Origin: Colocasia esculenta
Lineage: Eukaryota; Streptophyta; Magnoliopsida; Alismatales; Araceae
Assembly: GCA_014218235.1 (NCBI GenBank)
Contig: CM024760.1
Span: forward strand, 13,992,049-14,056,048
Direction: 5' to 3'
Length of the DNA stretch: 64,000 bases
Numbering within the stretch: position 1 is the first letter of the stretch; the number at the start of each line of letters is the position of its first letter. The position numbers and the translations under genes are program-made. The notes beneath the pieces were generated by a model that saw only the letters and a list, made by a program, of their open reading frames with translations, did no database searches and was not told where the DNA came from. Positions 45,847-57,474 of the stretch are shown here, piece after piece.

Positions 45847-46354
45847 TACTCCATGTCTCGTCGTTCCAAAGGTTGGAGACCCAGTTGAATATCCCCTCAC
45901 ATCTAGTGAGTTTGAGAGAACAATTTGAAGGTAGAACTCTGCCAGATCGCCACCTCATGCTTCAACACTGCCTCTCTTCTGCATAATCAAGCAACAACAT
46001 CCTCTGCGTCTTCCAAACTCTAGCGAGCTTTTCAAACAGCAGCTACTTGCGCCATCATCAAAGGGGAAGCACCTCCTTCTCTCCTCTTGTTTATTCAATT
46101 GTTCATATTATCATCCTCCTCCAAGCCCCAACGTGGCTATTCTCCCTCTTGTTCATAATATTTTATTCTCTTTTTAATCAACACCCACACACATCATACA
46201 TGCATGCAACCACCTAATTTAGGGTTTTTAAAAGCCAACACAAATAAGGTGTGTTTTTCTCCATATTCTGCATGCTTATTTCACCTGTGAAGAATTGATG
46301 CTACGCGTTCTTAGCTAATCCATATTGTCTTTCTCTTATCTTTGTTATTTTCAA

Positions 46355-46552
46355 GGTAATCAATAATTGGAGAAGCCTTCTATTACGGCCGGCCGTGCTT
46401 GTAGAAGAAGAAACGAGCCCACTCTCTCCCACACATCTCCCCGCTCTTAAAAGGGTAATCAATAATTGAAGAAACCTTCTACCACGGCCGACCGTCCTCG
46501 TAGAAGAAGAAACGAACCCACGCTCTCCCACAAATCTCCTCACTCTTAAAAG
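46355..46552 (+). repeat. 99-bp tandem duplication with a CG-rich hairpin in LTR C
   Basis: Two units (about 46355-46453 and 46454-46552) each carry GTAATCAATAATTG and a hairpin of the form TTCTA..ACGGCCGGCCGT..TAGAA, followed by GAAGAAACGA. LTR G has one copy of the same module near 63795-63850. Confidence 0.8.
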
Positions 46553-46737
46553 GTATTCCGCGATCACCTCCTTATCTGCATTTATTGCACTCTTCTCTTT
46601 CGGTACCCACGAGTACTTGGTGATCACGCACACATCAAAGAATAGTGTTGCATCTCCCTTTCTTCTATTTTCATTTATTTTCCCCTATTTCTTTGTGGAC
46701 GCTCGAAGTTCATTTAGAACGAAAAGCATAATCTACA

Positions 46738-46872
46738 TAGTAGTGTCAAGTTACACTTCAAGGCCAGGAAAGAGAAATTAATGTTACATTAACCCCTTGA
46801 ACTAACATGAGTAGTGCCTAGTTACACTTCAAGGCCAAAAAAGAGAAACTCATGTCACATTAGCCCCTCTCT
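46738..46872. repeat. 71-bp tandem duplication
   Basis: AGTTACACTTCAAGGCCA and CACATTA/TACATTA blocks are repeated at about 46740-46799 and 46811-46869. It may be part of, or just downstream of, LTR C. The stretch from 46873 to 47111 is AT-rich and holds nothing recognised. Confidence 0.7.
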
Positions 46873-47111
46873 CTTATTTGACCAACTATGCCCCTCATCA
46901 AGGAAAAAAGAGGGGAAAAATTGATGCAGTTACTTGAAAATTAAATACTTATATTTGAAGAGAAATATTTATTACAAAATTCACCTTATAATAAAAATGA
47001 TGATGAAGAGGATCATTATCTCCATTGCCAAGGCCTTCCCGATCCCTTCTTCGCCGTGTTTTTTTTTCCTCTTGGAATCGTTAGTCTTTGAAATTATTAG
47101 CGATTTCTCTC

Positions 47112-48765
47112 CTCATACATAGAGATGTCAATGGGTAGGGGTGTAAAAGCCGAGTCGAGCCGAGTAGTATGATGCTCAAACTCTGTTCGTTAATTTTTAA
47201 TCGAGTTCGAGCCGAGCTTGAGCTATATCGAGTATTGAAAATGTCTGTTCAAACTCGGCTCGTTTAAATACTCTCGAGCTCGAGCCCTTAACGAGTATTT
47301 TAACGAGCTTAATTGAATTTGCAAGTTCGTATATATAAGTAAGTTCAATCCAATCTACAAGTAAAAAATTGATCGTTCATAAGACCTAAATTTATCTTAT
47401 TTCAAACTCATATCTCAATAGTTTTGATAAGTTACTTAATTAAACTATTTTAATATAATGTTTGAAATATAATCATAATTTGTTACAAGCAATATGATAT
47501 TAATAGATAGACACCGCAAGGGAGGGGGTTGGTGTGCGACAAGGTAGGGGCGGTGCTGTAACTCCCCTTCGCACACCGCCTAGAGCCTCCTTTCTGCACC
47601 GTCGGTGACGGTACTGCGGCCGCCGAGAGCACCGTCTGCCACTGATGGATGGTCCACAGTGGTCGCCTGAGATGCCAGTGGCCGACAACGCACCCCTCGG
47701 TCCCACCAAGGGGCTCACCTACTGCGTAGGTCGGTCTCGAGAGGAAGAAGATACTTGATATGCTGGGGGACCTTGCAACACTAAATTTTATGTTCATGCT
47801 CATATTTACATGATCTGTGTATATACCCTCATTTACATAATTTGTGTATATACACTGTGGATCTAGTCTATGACATTTAAGCCCTCAAAAATATTTTATA
47901 TTATAATAATAACTATATAAAAATAAATAAATATTTTTATATCAATATATACTTATTATATTTAAAGAAATATTTAAACGAAGTGTTAACGAGTACTTGG
48001 ACAAGTTCTTAACGAGTATTTAATTGACCTCTTAACGAGCTCTTAAACGAGTTGTTCACGAGTATAATCGAGTCGAGCTCACATGTGTTCAGACTCGGCT
48101 CGTTTATAAATCGAGTTTTTTTTTCTTGTTCAAGCTTGGCTCGTTAATTAAATAAACGAGCCGGACCGAGCTTTTATCGAGTCGAGTTTCGAATTACTCG
48201 TCGAACGTATCGGCTCGTTTACACCCTATCAATGGGCCGGGCCTAGACCGGGCCTTGCTAGGCTCGGCCCAGGCCCGATTTTTTAAAAGCCGACCTGGGC
48301 CCGGCCCAGGCCCGGGGGTAGGCCCGTTATGGGTGGCCCGGCCCGGCCCAAAAAAAGTCCGGTTAAGCCCGGTCCGGCCCGAAAAAATAAGAAAAATATT
48401 ATTTGTATTCATATAATATATAATTTTAATATATCTACTATAATATATATATAAATAATATATATTTTACCTATTTTATATTAACATTTAACTTATAAAA
48501 GATTATATTTTTGAGTAGGTTTATGGTAGAAAAATACACATAATTCTCATTATATATATAAATTTTATATTTAATATAAATTATATTTATATTTTTCGGG
48601 CCCGCGGGTCTACCGGGCCGGGCTTCACAAAGCCCAAACCCGACCCTATTTTTTTCCGGGCCGAGCCAAAAAATTTTAACGGGCTCATTTTTTCGGCCCA
48701 AGCCCGGTTAAAATCGGGCTGGGCCTCCGAGCCGGCCCAGCCCAATTGACATCCCTACTCATACA
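47112..48765. mobile_element. hAT MITE with GGGCCGGGC-rich ends, interrupted by an Ac-like hAT
   Basis: The element spans 47120-48757 with a perfect 8-bp duplication, CTCATACA, at 47112-47119 and 48758-48765. The termini are TAGAGATGTCAATGGG and, inverted, TAGGGATGTCAATTGGG. Without the nested insertion it is about 540 bp. The arms are rich in GGCCCGGCCC-type words around an AT-rich centre. Proline/glycine-rich ORFs here (48194-48412, 48471-48701) are artefacts of that composition. Confidence 0.9.
47128..48236. mobile_element. Ac-like non-autonomous hAT element, copy 2, nested
   Basis: The element spans 47136-48228 (1093 bp) with a perfect 8-bp duplication, TCAATGGG, at 47128-47135 and 48229-48236. 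It lies only 16 bp inside the outer MITE. The ends TAGGGGTGTAAA and TTTACACCCTA, the AACGAG-rich arms and the GC-rich core (47508-47750) match copy 1 at 24135-25129 along most of the length. Confidence 0.92.
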
Positions 48766-49277
48766 CTTAAGTTGTCTATTTATATTTGCAGCATAGTCTC
48801 TTAAATTAGTTTTTTTCTATATTCCTTGGGTTAGCTTCGACATTGTCCTAAGGGTTCTACCCTTTAGCGGGTAAATACTCCGCTCACACTATATGAGGTT
48901 TTTAGCCCTCTATTTAAAAAAAAAAACTATTAGTAAAAACATATTGTAATAAAAATGAGGTGGATTGTAAGAAAAATAATTTTATTGACTAAAAGAGTGA
49001 GAGAGAAAAAATCATGAAATTAATAAAATTATTTTCTTAGCCATGATTATTACCATAGGTATTTGAGAAATACTTAGTACAATAGCACACTTATATTTCA
49101 ATTGTAAGTGAACTCATAAAATTTTAAGTTGGACTAAAAAAATATTTAGGTTAGACTCATAAATCCTAATTAACTTAGACTCATAAAATGATTTGTCAAG
49201 ACACATTGGATCATATTCTAGGTAGATCAATGGGCGAGCACGCTTGTAACTGAAATGCAAATGCACCTTTACACAAA
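48766..49277. other. AT-rich spacer with no recognised feature
   Basis: There are no credible ORFs, repeats or terminal structures here. A minus-strand ORF at 49211-49504 overlaps the next element and is low complexity. Confidence 0.45.
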
Positions 49278-50398
49278 GGGTCCATTTGGTTAGTTGTAAA
49301 ATATATTATAGGAATTTGTTTTCCAAGAAAAATATTTATATGAAAATAAAAAGTATAATTACTCGTTTGATACTTACATAAATAATTTTCTAAAAAGTTT
49401 TCATTGTTTATTTCTAGTAAAATGTTTTCCAAAAATTTTTTTAAAAATATTTTAAAAAATAAAAAGTATGCTTCTAGCGTTGATTGCCTTGCGTTGTCCG
49501 CCAATGATTAGTCGTTAGGTGCCTGGAAACGGGCGCCGCCGGCTATAGGGCTCCGGGCGTCGACAATGGGGGGGGGGGGCAGCTGTTGGTCGCCAATCGC
49601 TAGCCGCCGATTGCCTAACATCGGTAGCCAACCATCGAGCGCCAGTCACTGGTCGCTGGCCATCTTACATCAACCGCCAAGCACCGATCACTGACTGTGG
49701 GTCGTCGACCGCCAGCCGCAGGGCACCAAGGGTCAACTACCGAGGCGTCGACCGCCAGTTGTCGGTAGTCGGGCACTAGTTGCAGTTGTAGGTCATCGAC
49801 CGACGCTAGGCGCCACTCGTCGACTATTGTCACTAGCTGTCGGCCGCTGGCGCCAAGAGGCCGGTCACAGGCTGCTCTCACAGGCCTCTTGGTGCTGGGT
49901 GTCGGCCACAGGGTGTCGGTCGTTTGGCACCAGCCGCCAATGGCCGACCGTTATCACCAGTCGCTTGGCACGGGGCGTCGGGCACTGGCTGTTGGGCATC
50001 AGGCACCGATAGCCAATTGTCAGTCATCGAGTGCCGACTGTCGATCGCTAGGTGCTGGCCACTAGTTGCCGACCATTGTCACTAGTCTTCGGGTGCCAGT
50101 CGCCGATTGCTAGGCGTTGGGCGCCGACCGTTGTCACGTGCCATCGACCGCCGAGTGCTAGTTGCCATCGGTCATTGAACTCCAGGCGTCGGACGTCAAA
50201 ATGAGAGTAGTGACTGTAGTTTCGCTCATAAAAATCTTATATGTCAATACGGGGAAAATGTTTTCTAAGGTCTCATTAAGAATGTCAAAATTCATAAATT
50301 TTGAATAATTTTTTTTATAAATTATTTTTTAACGATATCAAATAAGTCATTATATAAAAGTTTTCAAAAAATATTTTTACATAGAAACAAACCGACCC
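49278..50398. mobile_element. Terminal-inverted-repeat element (possibly Mutator-like) with GC-rich core
   Basis: The left end GGGTCCATTTGGTTAGTTG and the inverted right end GGGTCGGTTTGTTTCTATG match. Weaker inverted similarity continues for over 100 bp (TTTGATA..AAATAATTT words). No target-site duplication is evident, so the superfamily is uncertain. The AT-rich arms enclose the repetitive GC-rich core at 49520-50205. Confidence 0.6.
49520..50205. repeat. Degenerate GC-rich repeats built on GTCG/CGCC/TGGGC
   Basis: About 680 bp consist of permuted short words such as GCCGACCGTTGTCAC, GGCGTCGG, GTCGCTGG and CACTAGTTGCC at irregular spacing of 10-30 bp. ORFs on both strands (for example 49615-49881 minus) are by-products. 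The first 215 bp of the window have the same style. Confidence 0.7.
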
Positions 50399-53213
50399 TA
50401 AACATTTTTTTAGGTATGTTTTGTATCCGAGACACGCTGTTTGACTTTTCTACAGACGAGATGGGCCAGTGGAACGGCCCATTAATACTGCGGCAGTGCG
50501 AAAAGGACGAAAGGAAGAAGATGTCAGACTGACGGGAGAGCATTCACATGGGGCAGCTCCTATCAATAATATGTGACCTTGTCCTATCAATTCAATGTCA
50601 ACATTATTGGCAAGGAAGACTAGTAATGCTATTTCACAGTGCGGGCACCGACTAAATAGTACTCTTGACAATTGGACAAGTAGAGGAGGATATAATTAAT
50701 TCTGATAATAAAATTCATGGTTTCCACTTTTTTTTTTTTATGAAAAGGATTTATTCCACTTGTTTAAGTGTATTTGTTTTATTTGGATAGTAAATGGACA
50801 GATCGCATAGTACCAAATTAGACGTCGTATAGATTGATAGCTGTAGCCTGTAGGAGGATAGCTAGCAGGATAGCGACGATCAGTGGTGACCAGTACCAAA
50901 CAATAAGCTGTTGTGATGGCGGTGGCAGACTCATGAATAGTATTTTTGGACTCATAAATATTGTCATTAAGTTTAGAAAGATTATTTTTGAGATTTAAAA
51001 ATGTTAATTAAATTTTAATAAGAAAAAATTAATTAAAAATCTCTAACTAATTTTTACTGTAATATGATTTAATATATATGCGATAACACTTACTGTAATG
51101 AGTTACAACTTTGTTAGAGATTAAAAAATAAATCAAATATCTATTAATTTTTAATTAATTTATATTTTAATAATAATTTAAATTCATAAAATAATAATTT
51201 TAAACTCCAAAATAATACTCGGCTCATCCCGCCATCCTCCACCCATGTCTGTTGCTCTTCACCAATCTGTATATCACCCAATGTGCGGCCATGCGAGTTG
51301 CTATGTAAGAGTTATTACAATTACTACAAGTGTTGTAAGTTTTTCTATTTTTTTTATCATACTGATATCCTTCATACAGATTGCTTTGATTTAGGATCGA
51401 AAATTTTTGATGTTTCAACATATTGTTCAATGGAGTTAAAATTAAAAATGTAGAATAAACAAGTTCTTTTCCCGACTTCACCGTTTGGTCAATTTTATTC
51501 CATTTTTTTCTCAATATGGCATATTACACAAGATGATATGTAAAATTCATAATTATATTTTATTGCGTTACCTCATAAGCTAGCTGTTTATTTTAATCCT
51601 AACATGATCTTAACTTTTTTTAATATAACTCGATTTATGCATATGGAGACCATCTCTTCTCTCCATTTTAGATTCTTTCTATATGGGTATAATTTAACGG
51701 GTTACTGGAATAAACTGTTTACATGCATGTGCAACTCTAAAGTAGGGCAATATATATCATTTTTATTTAGGAGAGCAATATTCAAATTATATATAGAGGT
51801 TGATATAGGACAACATTCAAAGAGACCAAATAACAAACACTTGCAAAACATTTATGTGTGTCTATGTTCGAAGGCCACAATCATGCTAGTTAAAATTCTT
51901 GATGGTAGTAAAATTATGCAAACATCAATTTGATGGGCATGGACGGATCCAATGAAAAATCAGTGGGGTCTTGTGATTCCACTAAATTTTTAAAACCTTA
52001 TTAATGAGTTTAAAATTTTTCATTACATTAACTTGGTTGAATTTTTTTTTTAAAAAAATGATCTCACTGAAATTTTTTCTGAGTCCATCTATACTTATGG
52101 GTGTAGGCGGCAGTGCTGCACGGTGATATTTGCTGCTCCAATATATGCCACTCCACGGTTGCTATTGAGAAGGTGTTCCTTGAGTACTGATGTTTGAGAG
52201 AGAAGAAAGGGGATCGAGGAAAGAAATGACAAACCGTAACAGCTGACTAGCAGAGGACATGACAAGACAAAGAAGAAGAAAAAGTGGCTACCTTGGGGAT
52301 GTTCACGCGGGGGAGAAAAGGAAAATGCAAAACGCATGGAACCAAGGAGAGAGAAAGAAGAATGAAGGAGAAGAGAAGGTGGGTTTGGTTTGGGCTGAAC
52401 CTCACAAAGGATCGGAGAAAAGGGATATAGATATAATTGGGCTATTTATATTTTGGGTCAACTCAAAAATTTGAATCCGATTGATCGGTTCGATTCAATT
52501 TGAGGACCCTCTTGATTCAATTTGATTTTTATCATGAAATTGAGTCGAATCAAATATATATGTGTAAATAATTAATAATGTACAATTACATAATAGATCA
52601 TGTGGCACAGTTGGTTAGTGCATGAGTTCAAAACTCACGTGTCTTAAAAATGTGTATTTTGTCATTTTCGGTTCAAACCGAATCGAAACTCAAGTTGGTT
52701 TCAATTTGGAAAAAAATAGGATGAGTCGGGCCGAACCGACGACCCGTGCTTACCCCTTGCTACGACATCACACCATGAGATTTTTTCAAGCCATCGCCGC
52801 GCCGAACTCTGTAATTAGCTTTTTTCCCCCTTCCAAAGATTCTTACGTACGCATAGTAGAGGTTTCCATTCATATTTATAATAAAAAAATTCACAAATAA
52901 ACCTAACAAATAAAAAGACTAAAAAATATTCATACTCTTAAAATAAACAAAAATACACAACAAACTAAAATAAATCTTAGCAATCCCAACCAACCTAACA
53001 AACCACAACAAGTTGAACTAAAAAGACGCACAAGGTGGCTAAAATATATATATAAAAGTAAGAAAATGATCATCGATGTGCATGCCTTCAACAATTTAAA
53101 ATAAATTAGGATCATCTAATATTGTAAATTGTGCAACTCGCTCCGCATCAGACACATGTTAGAGTACCTCCTTTTTCTACTACTCTTATTTACTACCCGC
53201 CCAAAATAAGTGC
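50399..53213. other. Intergenic DNA, mostly unassigned
   Basis: This is AT-rich sequence without a credible gene. Two weak items: a possible short inverted-repeat MITE at about 51941-52094 (ATGGACGGATCC and, inverted, ATAGATGGACTC), and a SINE-like scrap near 52600-52640 (TGGCACAGTTGGTTAGTGC then GAGTTCAAAAC). In the second, the two boxes are too close for an intact promoter. Confidence 0.4.
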
Positions 53214-56003
53214 CACACTGTCACACCCCCAATTTAGCAGTAGAATAAATTAGGAACATGAACATATATATAATATATCAAGAAGTTGTGTAAGTCAGAG
53301 CAACTAAATACAGCAGTTGGATAATACAAAGCCTTCATTTTATTGATAATCAAACCACTAAATCTATTACAACCACTAATTTCGAGTCATTACATAAGGC
53401 CCATCATGACACGATTATATTGGAAAGAAATTAAAAGCAACTAACTAAACTCTATTATACTATGACGCTATGACAACTCCGCTAAGATGACGTCAGGTCG
53501 CTTATCCCTTTTGTCAATCCCCATTGTTGTGTGTAATGCCAGTCAATTATCTGAAAAAATATAAGAAGCATTTGATGAGCGATAACATCCAGTATGACTT
53601 ATATCTCATGAACTAGATAATATTTTAAGTAATTAATTAGTTAATAGGTAGAGTAACTACATGATGCATGGCGAGTCATGATAGAGAGTAAGAGCATGAT
53701 GATTAACGAACAAAATGTCCAAGTGTAGAACAAAAACTAGTGACATGCATAGCAAGAGAGAGAATTGGCCATATTAAGAGTAAATACCCATCAGGGAAAA
53801 TAACACAAATAAAGTAATAGTACATCTAGTAAATAGCATGAGTTGATTGTCATAGATTACTCGATATAGTATAGCACTTGGGTGTAATATCAAACACCCT
53901 GATCAATCAACTCTCGCGAGGAAATAGCACTTTTAGGTGCACCTTCCAAGACCAGACCGAACCCTTTATATTGCTAGACATTGATTATATTTATTATCTA
54001 GACAATTAGTTAATGGCCATATAGAGCATCAAAAAAAAGATGAGAAGTGTACATGAATATATGAGTCTATCATGAAAGAAAGAGAATAGATGAGAGAAAA
54101 ATGATTAGACGTGAGTTTTTGCACTATCCAGAAACATACAGGGGACATGCACGAGAAATAACACATAAAAGCCTCAATAGTAACCACTGCAGATAGAACA
54201 CTCTGGTTCAAACAGTCACAGGGAGAACACAACCTACTTTCTGGACGTGACAAGAACGTGGTCAGGGGGTTTGGCGTGTTAACAATGAAGACGCGGTCCT
54301 CCTATTTGCTGAGTTAAGAACGCAGTCAGAAAATAGGGCACATTCACAAATAAGATCTAGTGTCTTGTTGGATCATGTCATACGTGTCCAGCAGGGTCCC
54401 TAGAAGTGTTTAGGTGTTGATGGTACAATCTGCTCGACGTCTTAGAGGGATTCTAAGCTCACGGAGTCTTACGGAGGCTCAACAAAGGAGTTTTAGTTTG
54501 ACAGTAGGAATACCCGATAGAGGGTTCTCACAATGTCAAGTAGAGTCTTGAAACTTTTTGCTCGACGTTCTAAAGGATTTCTAGAACAGCAAAACGACGA
54601 TAACAGTGCTCCAAAATGACGATAGAAATGAGTACAAATTATGTATATAAACCCTTGTTATTTCATGTTCTTTGTGATAATCATTTTAATTACTTTTATG
54701 TCTATATTAGTTCGTTTGTAGCCATCATATGATGATGACCCAAGTTAAGGCTTCATTGGATAGGTATACGAGACAATCACAAGTTATAATCAATATAGCA
54801 TGAAAAGGGTCATTGGATTAAGAATCATTATAATTTAATTTCATGAACTTAATTAATATGTTGGTTTATCATAGGGCAACGTTTGATGGGTTAAATAATC
54901 ATTTAAAAGCCAAGTTTCAAGTTAAAGTACATTGTTCACGGTTTAAATAGGTTTTTGGACCGACAATCAGAACGCAACGGGGTGAAACGTCGTGTTAAGA
55001 ACAAGCTCTAGGGCTGTGGCGCATTCCTCTTAAATGAACACGACGGGATAGTGTGCCGGGTTCAAACACGGTATTGGACCGTCGCGTTCTGGATATGGTC
55101 ACTAGGGCCACTGCGTTTATACACAGAAAGTCCGTTCATGACACAAGGGCAAAGAAACGCCTAAACCTCAAAGTATAGTGTATGAAAAATCACAAAATTG
55201 GTCTTAAATCAAAGCTAACATGCTTAGTAACATGAAAAAAGAAGAAATTAGACATGAGAATATGGATTCAATAAGATTTAACATGAAGAGTAAGATTCAG
55301 AATAACATGAACATGTTTAACTTGGAGGAAAAATACTTTTTGTATGGACAAAAAATTGGAGAAAATGTAGAAATTGTATTTATAACATTAAGATCAACCT
55401 ACAAAGTGATTTAATTAGGTTTTGCTTGAGAGAATGCCTGCATTTGATTTGGATGCATTTGTGAAACTAGGGCAAAACGGGACGAACTACTTAAAGAACA
55501 CTTTGTGCTCCTCCTCTCCACGAATTTCTCCTCCTATGGCGTTCCATTCACATCTCAGAGAAGCTCCAAGTAGCACTAGGCTCGGCCGTAAGAGAATTTA
55601 GAGGTGTATTCGTAAAGATTTTCTTTTTATTTCTTAATACAACTCTAACTCCTTTTAATTACAAATTTCTCATGTTTATCTCATCTCTTAAGCCTTTAAA
55701 ACTCCTATTAGAGTTAGATTGGGTTGAAGAGTTGCTTTCCAAGTTTGGATAGGTAAATTCGTCATTATCTAATGCATTTAAGTTAATTTAGCTCAATTTA
55801 TCTAAAGGGATAATAGACATTATGAATTAAATATTTATATCTTATTATTCGATTATCCTTTGCTTAATTTTGGTCCAATAATTTAATATGGACCATTATT
55901 TAAGCCCATTAACTTCTCTTTCTTATTGGATTTATTTTAATTCATTTATTCCTTTATAAGTTTAATTTATTTATTTTCTAATAATCGGGATTGCTACATA
56001 CAC
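53214..56003 (+). mobile_element. Solo LTR D, 2780 bp
   Basis: The LTR spans 53219-55998, starting TGTCACACCCCC and ending TTGCTACA. The flanks CACAC (53214-53218) and TACAC (55999-56003) are a 5-bp duplication with one substitution. It is homologous to LTR A at many points, including GGTGCACCTTCCAAGACC-like, TTCTAGAACAG and GAGAATGCCTGCATTTGA-like blocks. There is no coding content. Confidence 0.85.
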
Positions 56004-57098
56004 AATTATATTGGTAGTAAGTCATGTGAAGGAAAATATTAAGTAAGATGCTTTTCTAAGTGGTAAAATAGAAGTGACAACAAAATTTTCATTTCCTAAC
56101 AATCCTCTTACACATCGAGCTCTAATGCGTCATGGTTGATAGAATATTTTACATTTTGGTAGTATATTTTTTAAGGGATGAACAAAAGAAGCTGAAGAGG
56201 ACACATATGCTCTTATCTATACTATACTAATAATACTCAATTTTAGAAGTACAGGTGGGAGTACCAAAATGTCTAATTTCTCGCCTAAACTCTCTCTCCA
56301 CCTTCTTTCTTTATATTTATCTTTTACTTCTCACCCTATCCTTGTCTGTCTCCTTTCCAACTTTCAATTTGAATTTGAATCCCCATACATTTTCATGCTT
56401 TTGAATGCCTCCTCCCCTCGCAACTTCCCCGCATTTAATTGCTCTTCTCCACCTCTTCTACGACCTTTATCTACTTTGCCCTACTTCCCTCCTCTCTCTA
56501 TAATCATCTGTACATCGGAGCCTCCTTTCCTGTATTCTTTCCCCTCTCTACCCATCCTCCGCGCTCGTGATTTTAGTGGCAGCCACCTCCGCTAGGACCG
56601 CCTTCCTCCTCTCCCTCTTCCGCAACCTCTCTCTGAGGTGTTTAACCCATGCTCGGCTTCTGCTGCTGCTTCGCCTCCAGGGTAGACGACAATCGGGAGG
56701 AACGTCGACGTCCGTGGGAGTACTTGGCCCTGGCCAACCCCCTCTGCCGCGTCAAGCCCCTCTATGCTTCCGTGATTGGGGAGGGTGTCTTAGCCACCGT
56801 CAAGGACGCTAAGAAGCGGACCATCTCTAGCATGCTCGGCCTGCTGCCCTTAGACAAATTCCACATCACGGTCGGTGTCTCGTGGCAGCCTTGCACTGAC
56901 TTCTCTCGGTGAGCAATGATGTTGCTGGTACACAGACCTACCTCCCATCCTCATAGCCCTGACCCTGCTGAATCTGATACCTGGTTTGTCTATAGTGACA
57001 CCCTCACTGATACATGCTCCTATCTCTAGTCCCGCTTGCTCATTGCTCCAACTCCACTGTTGAGATCTACCTCCTCCCACACGGGAGCGGGCACGACC
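56004..57098. other. Spacer with possible captured coding sequence
   Basis: Sequence from 56260 on becomes pyrimidine-rich and then GC-rich. A plus-strand ORF at 56649-56912 (RRPWEYLALANPLCRVKPLY, ISSMLGLLPLDKFHITVGVS) has gene-like composition but I do not recognise it. TCTATACTATACTAATAATA near 56214-56235 resembles some plant Helitron 5' ends, but no hairpin/CTRR 3' end was found. Confidence 0.35.
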
Positions 57099-57293
57099 TT
57101 TGCCGCTGCCGCAACTGGTGGGACCTCGCCTGGCTTTGCTTCGGCGCTGTCATAGGATCCGGGGTCTTCATCCTTATTGGACTCTAGGTGCACAACGACA
57201 CGGGCCCCACCATCATCTTCGCCTAGCCACCATGGATTCTCTGCACTCCTTTCCGTCTTATTCTACACCAGATTTGCCGTGGAGATCCCCTCC

Positions 57294-57294
<1 letters not shown>
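57099..57294 (+). pseudogene. Cationic amino acid transporter (CAT, APC family) fragment
   Basis: The plus strand reads NWWDLAWLCFGAVIGSGVFI, LIGL, stop, VHNDTGPTIIFA, and after a frame change GFSALLSVLFYTRFAVEIPS. This is the first transmembrane segment region of plant CAT transporters (NWWDL.WFG.GAVIG.GIF..TGL..; SAMLSVF.YTEFAVEIP). Intact proteins are about 550-640 residues with 12-14 membrane segments. Only about 65 codons remain, with a stop and a frameshift, ending in a CT microsatellite. It is not functional. Confidence 0.7.

Positions 57295-57297
<3 letters not shown>

Positions 57298-57341
<44 letters not shown>
57298..57341. repeat. (CT)n microsatellite
   Basis: An uninterrupted CT tract of about 44 bp directly follows the CAT fragment. 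Confidence 0.95.
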
Positions 57342-57343
<2 letters not shown>

Positions 57344-57474
57344 CACCAAAACCACACCTCCCACACTCCGTCTTCCTAGGCACCGAAGCACCCAATCGGC
57401 GTGTTGGTGTGGGTGTGGGCGGGGCAAGGCGGTGTGGTAATCAACTCGAATAGTGTGGGGTCTGAGATCGACAG

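Larger units (their letters stand above)
44972..46640 (+). mobile_element. LTR C of the TGTAGACA gypsy family, right end undefined
   Basis: The start TGTAGACATGCTAAATTTGA is homologous to LTR G (TGTAGACACGCG at 62390). Similarity continues through CATAATGCC-like, a TATA box (45839) and the 3' hairpin region to CGGTACCCACGAGTACTTGG (about 46600-46620). I could not find the right terminus or a matching target-site duplication, so the end is approximate. The CGCGTCG/GTCGCG-rich block is at 45150-45790. Confidence 0.75.

Noticed and set aside
48194..48701. Gly/Pro/Arg-rich ORFs
   Set aside because: They are produced by the repeated GGCCCGGCCC words of a hAT MITE arm.
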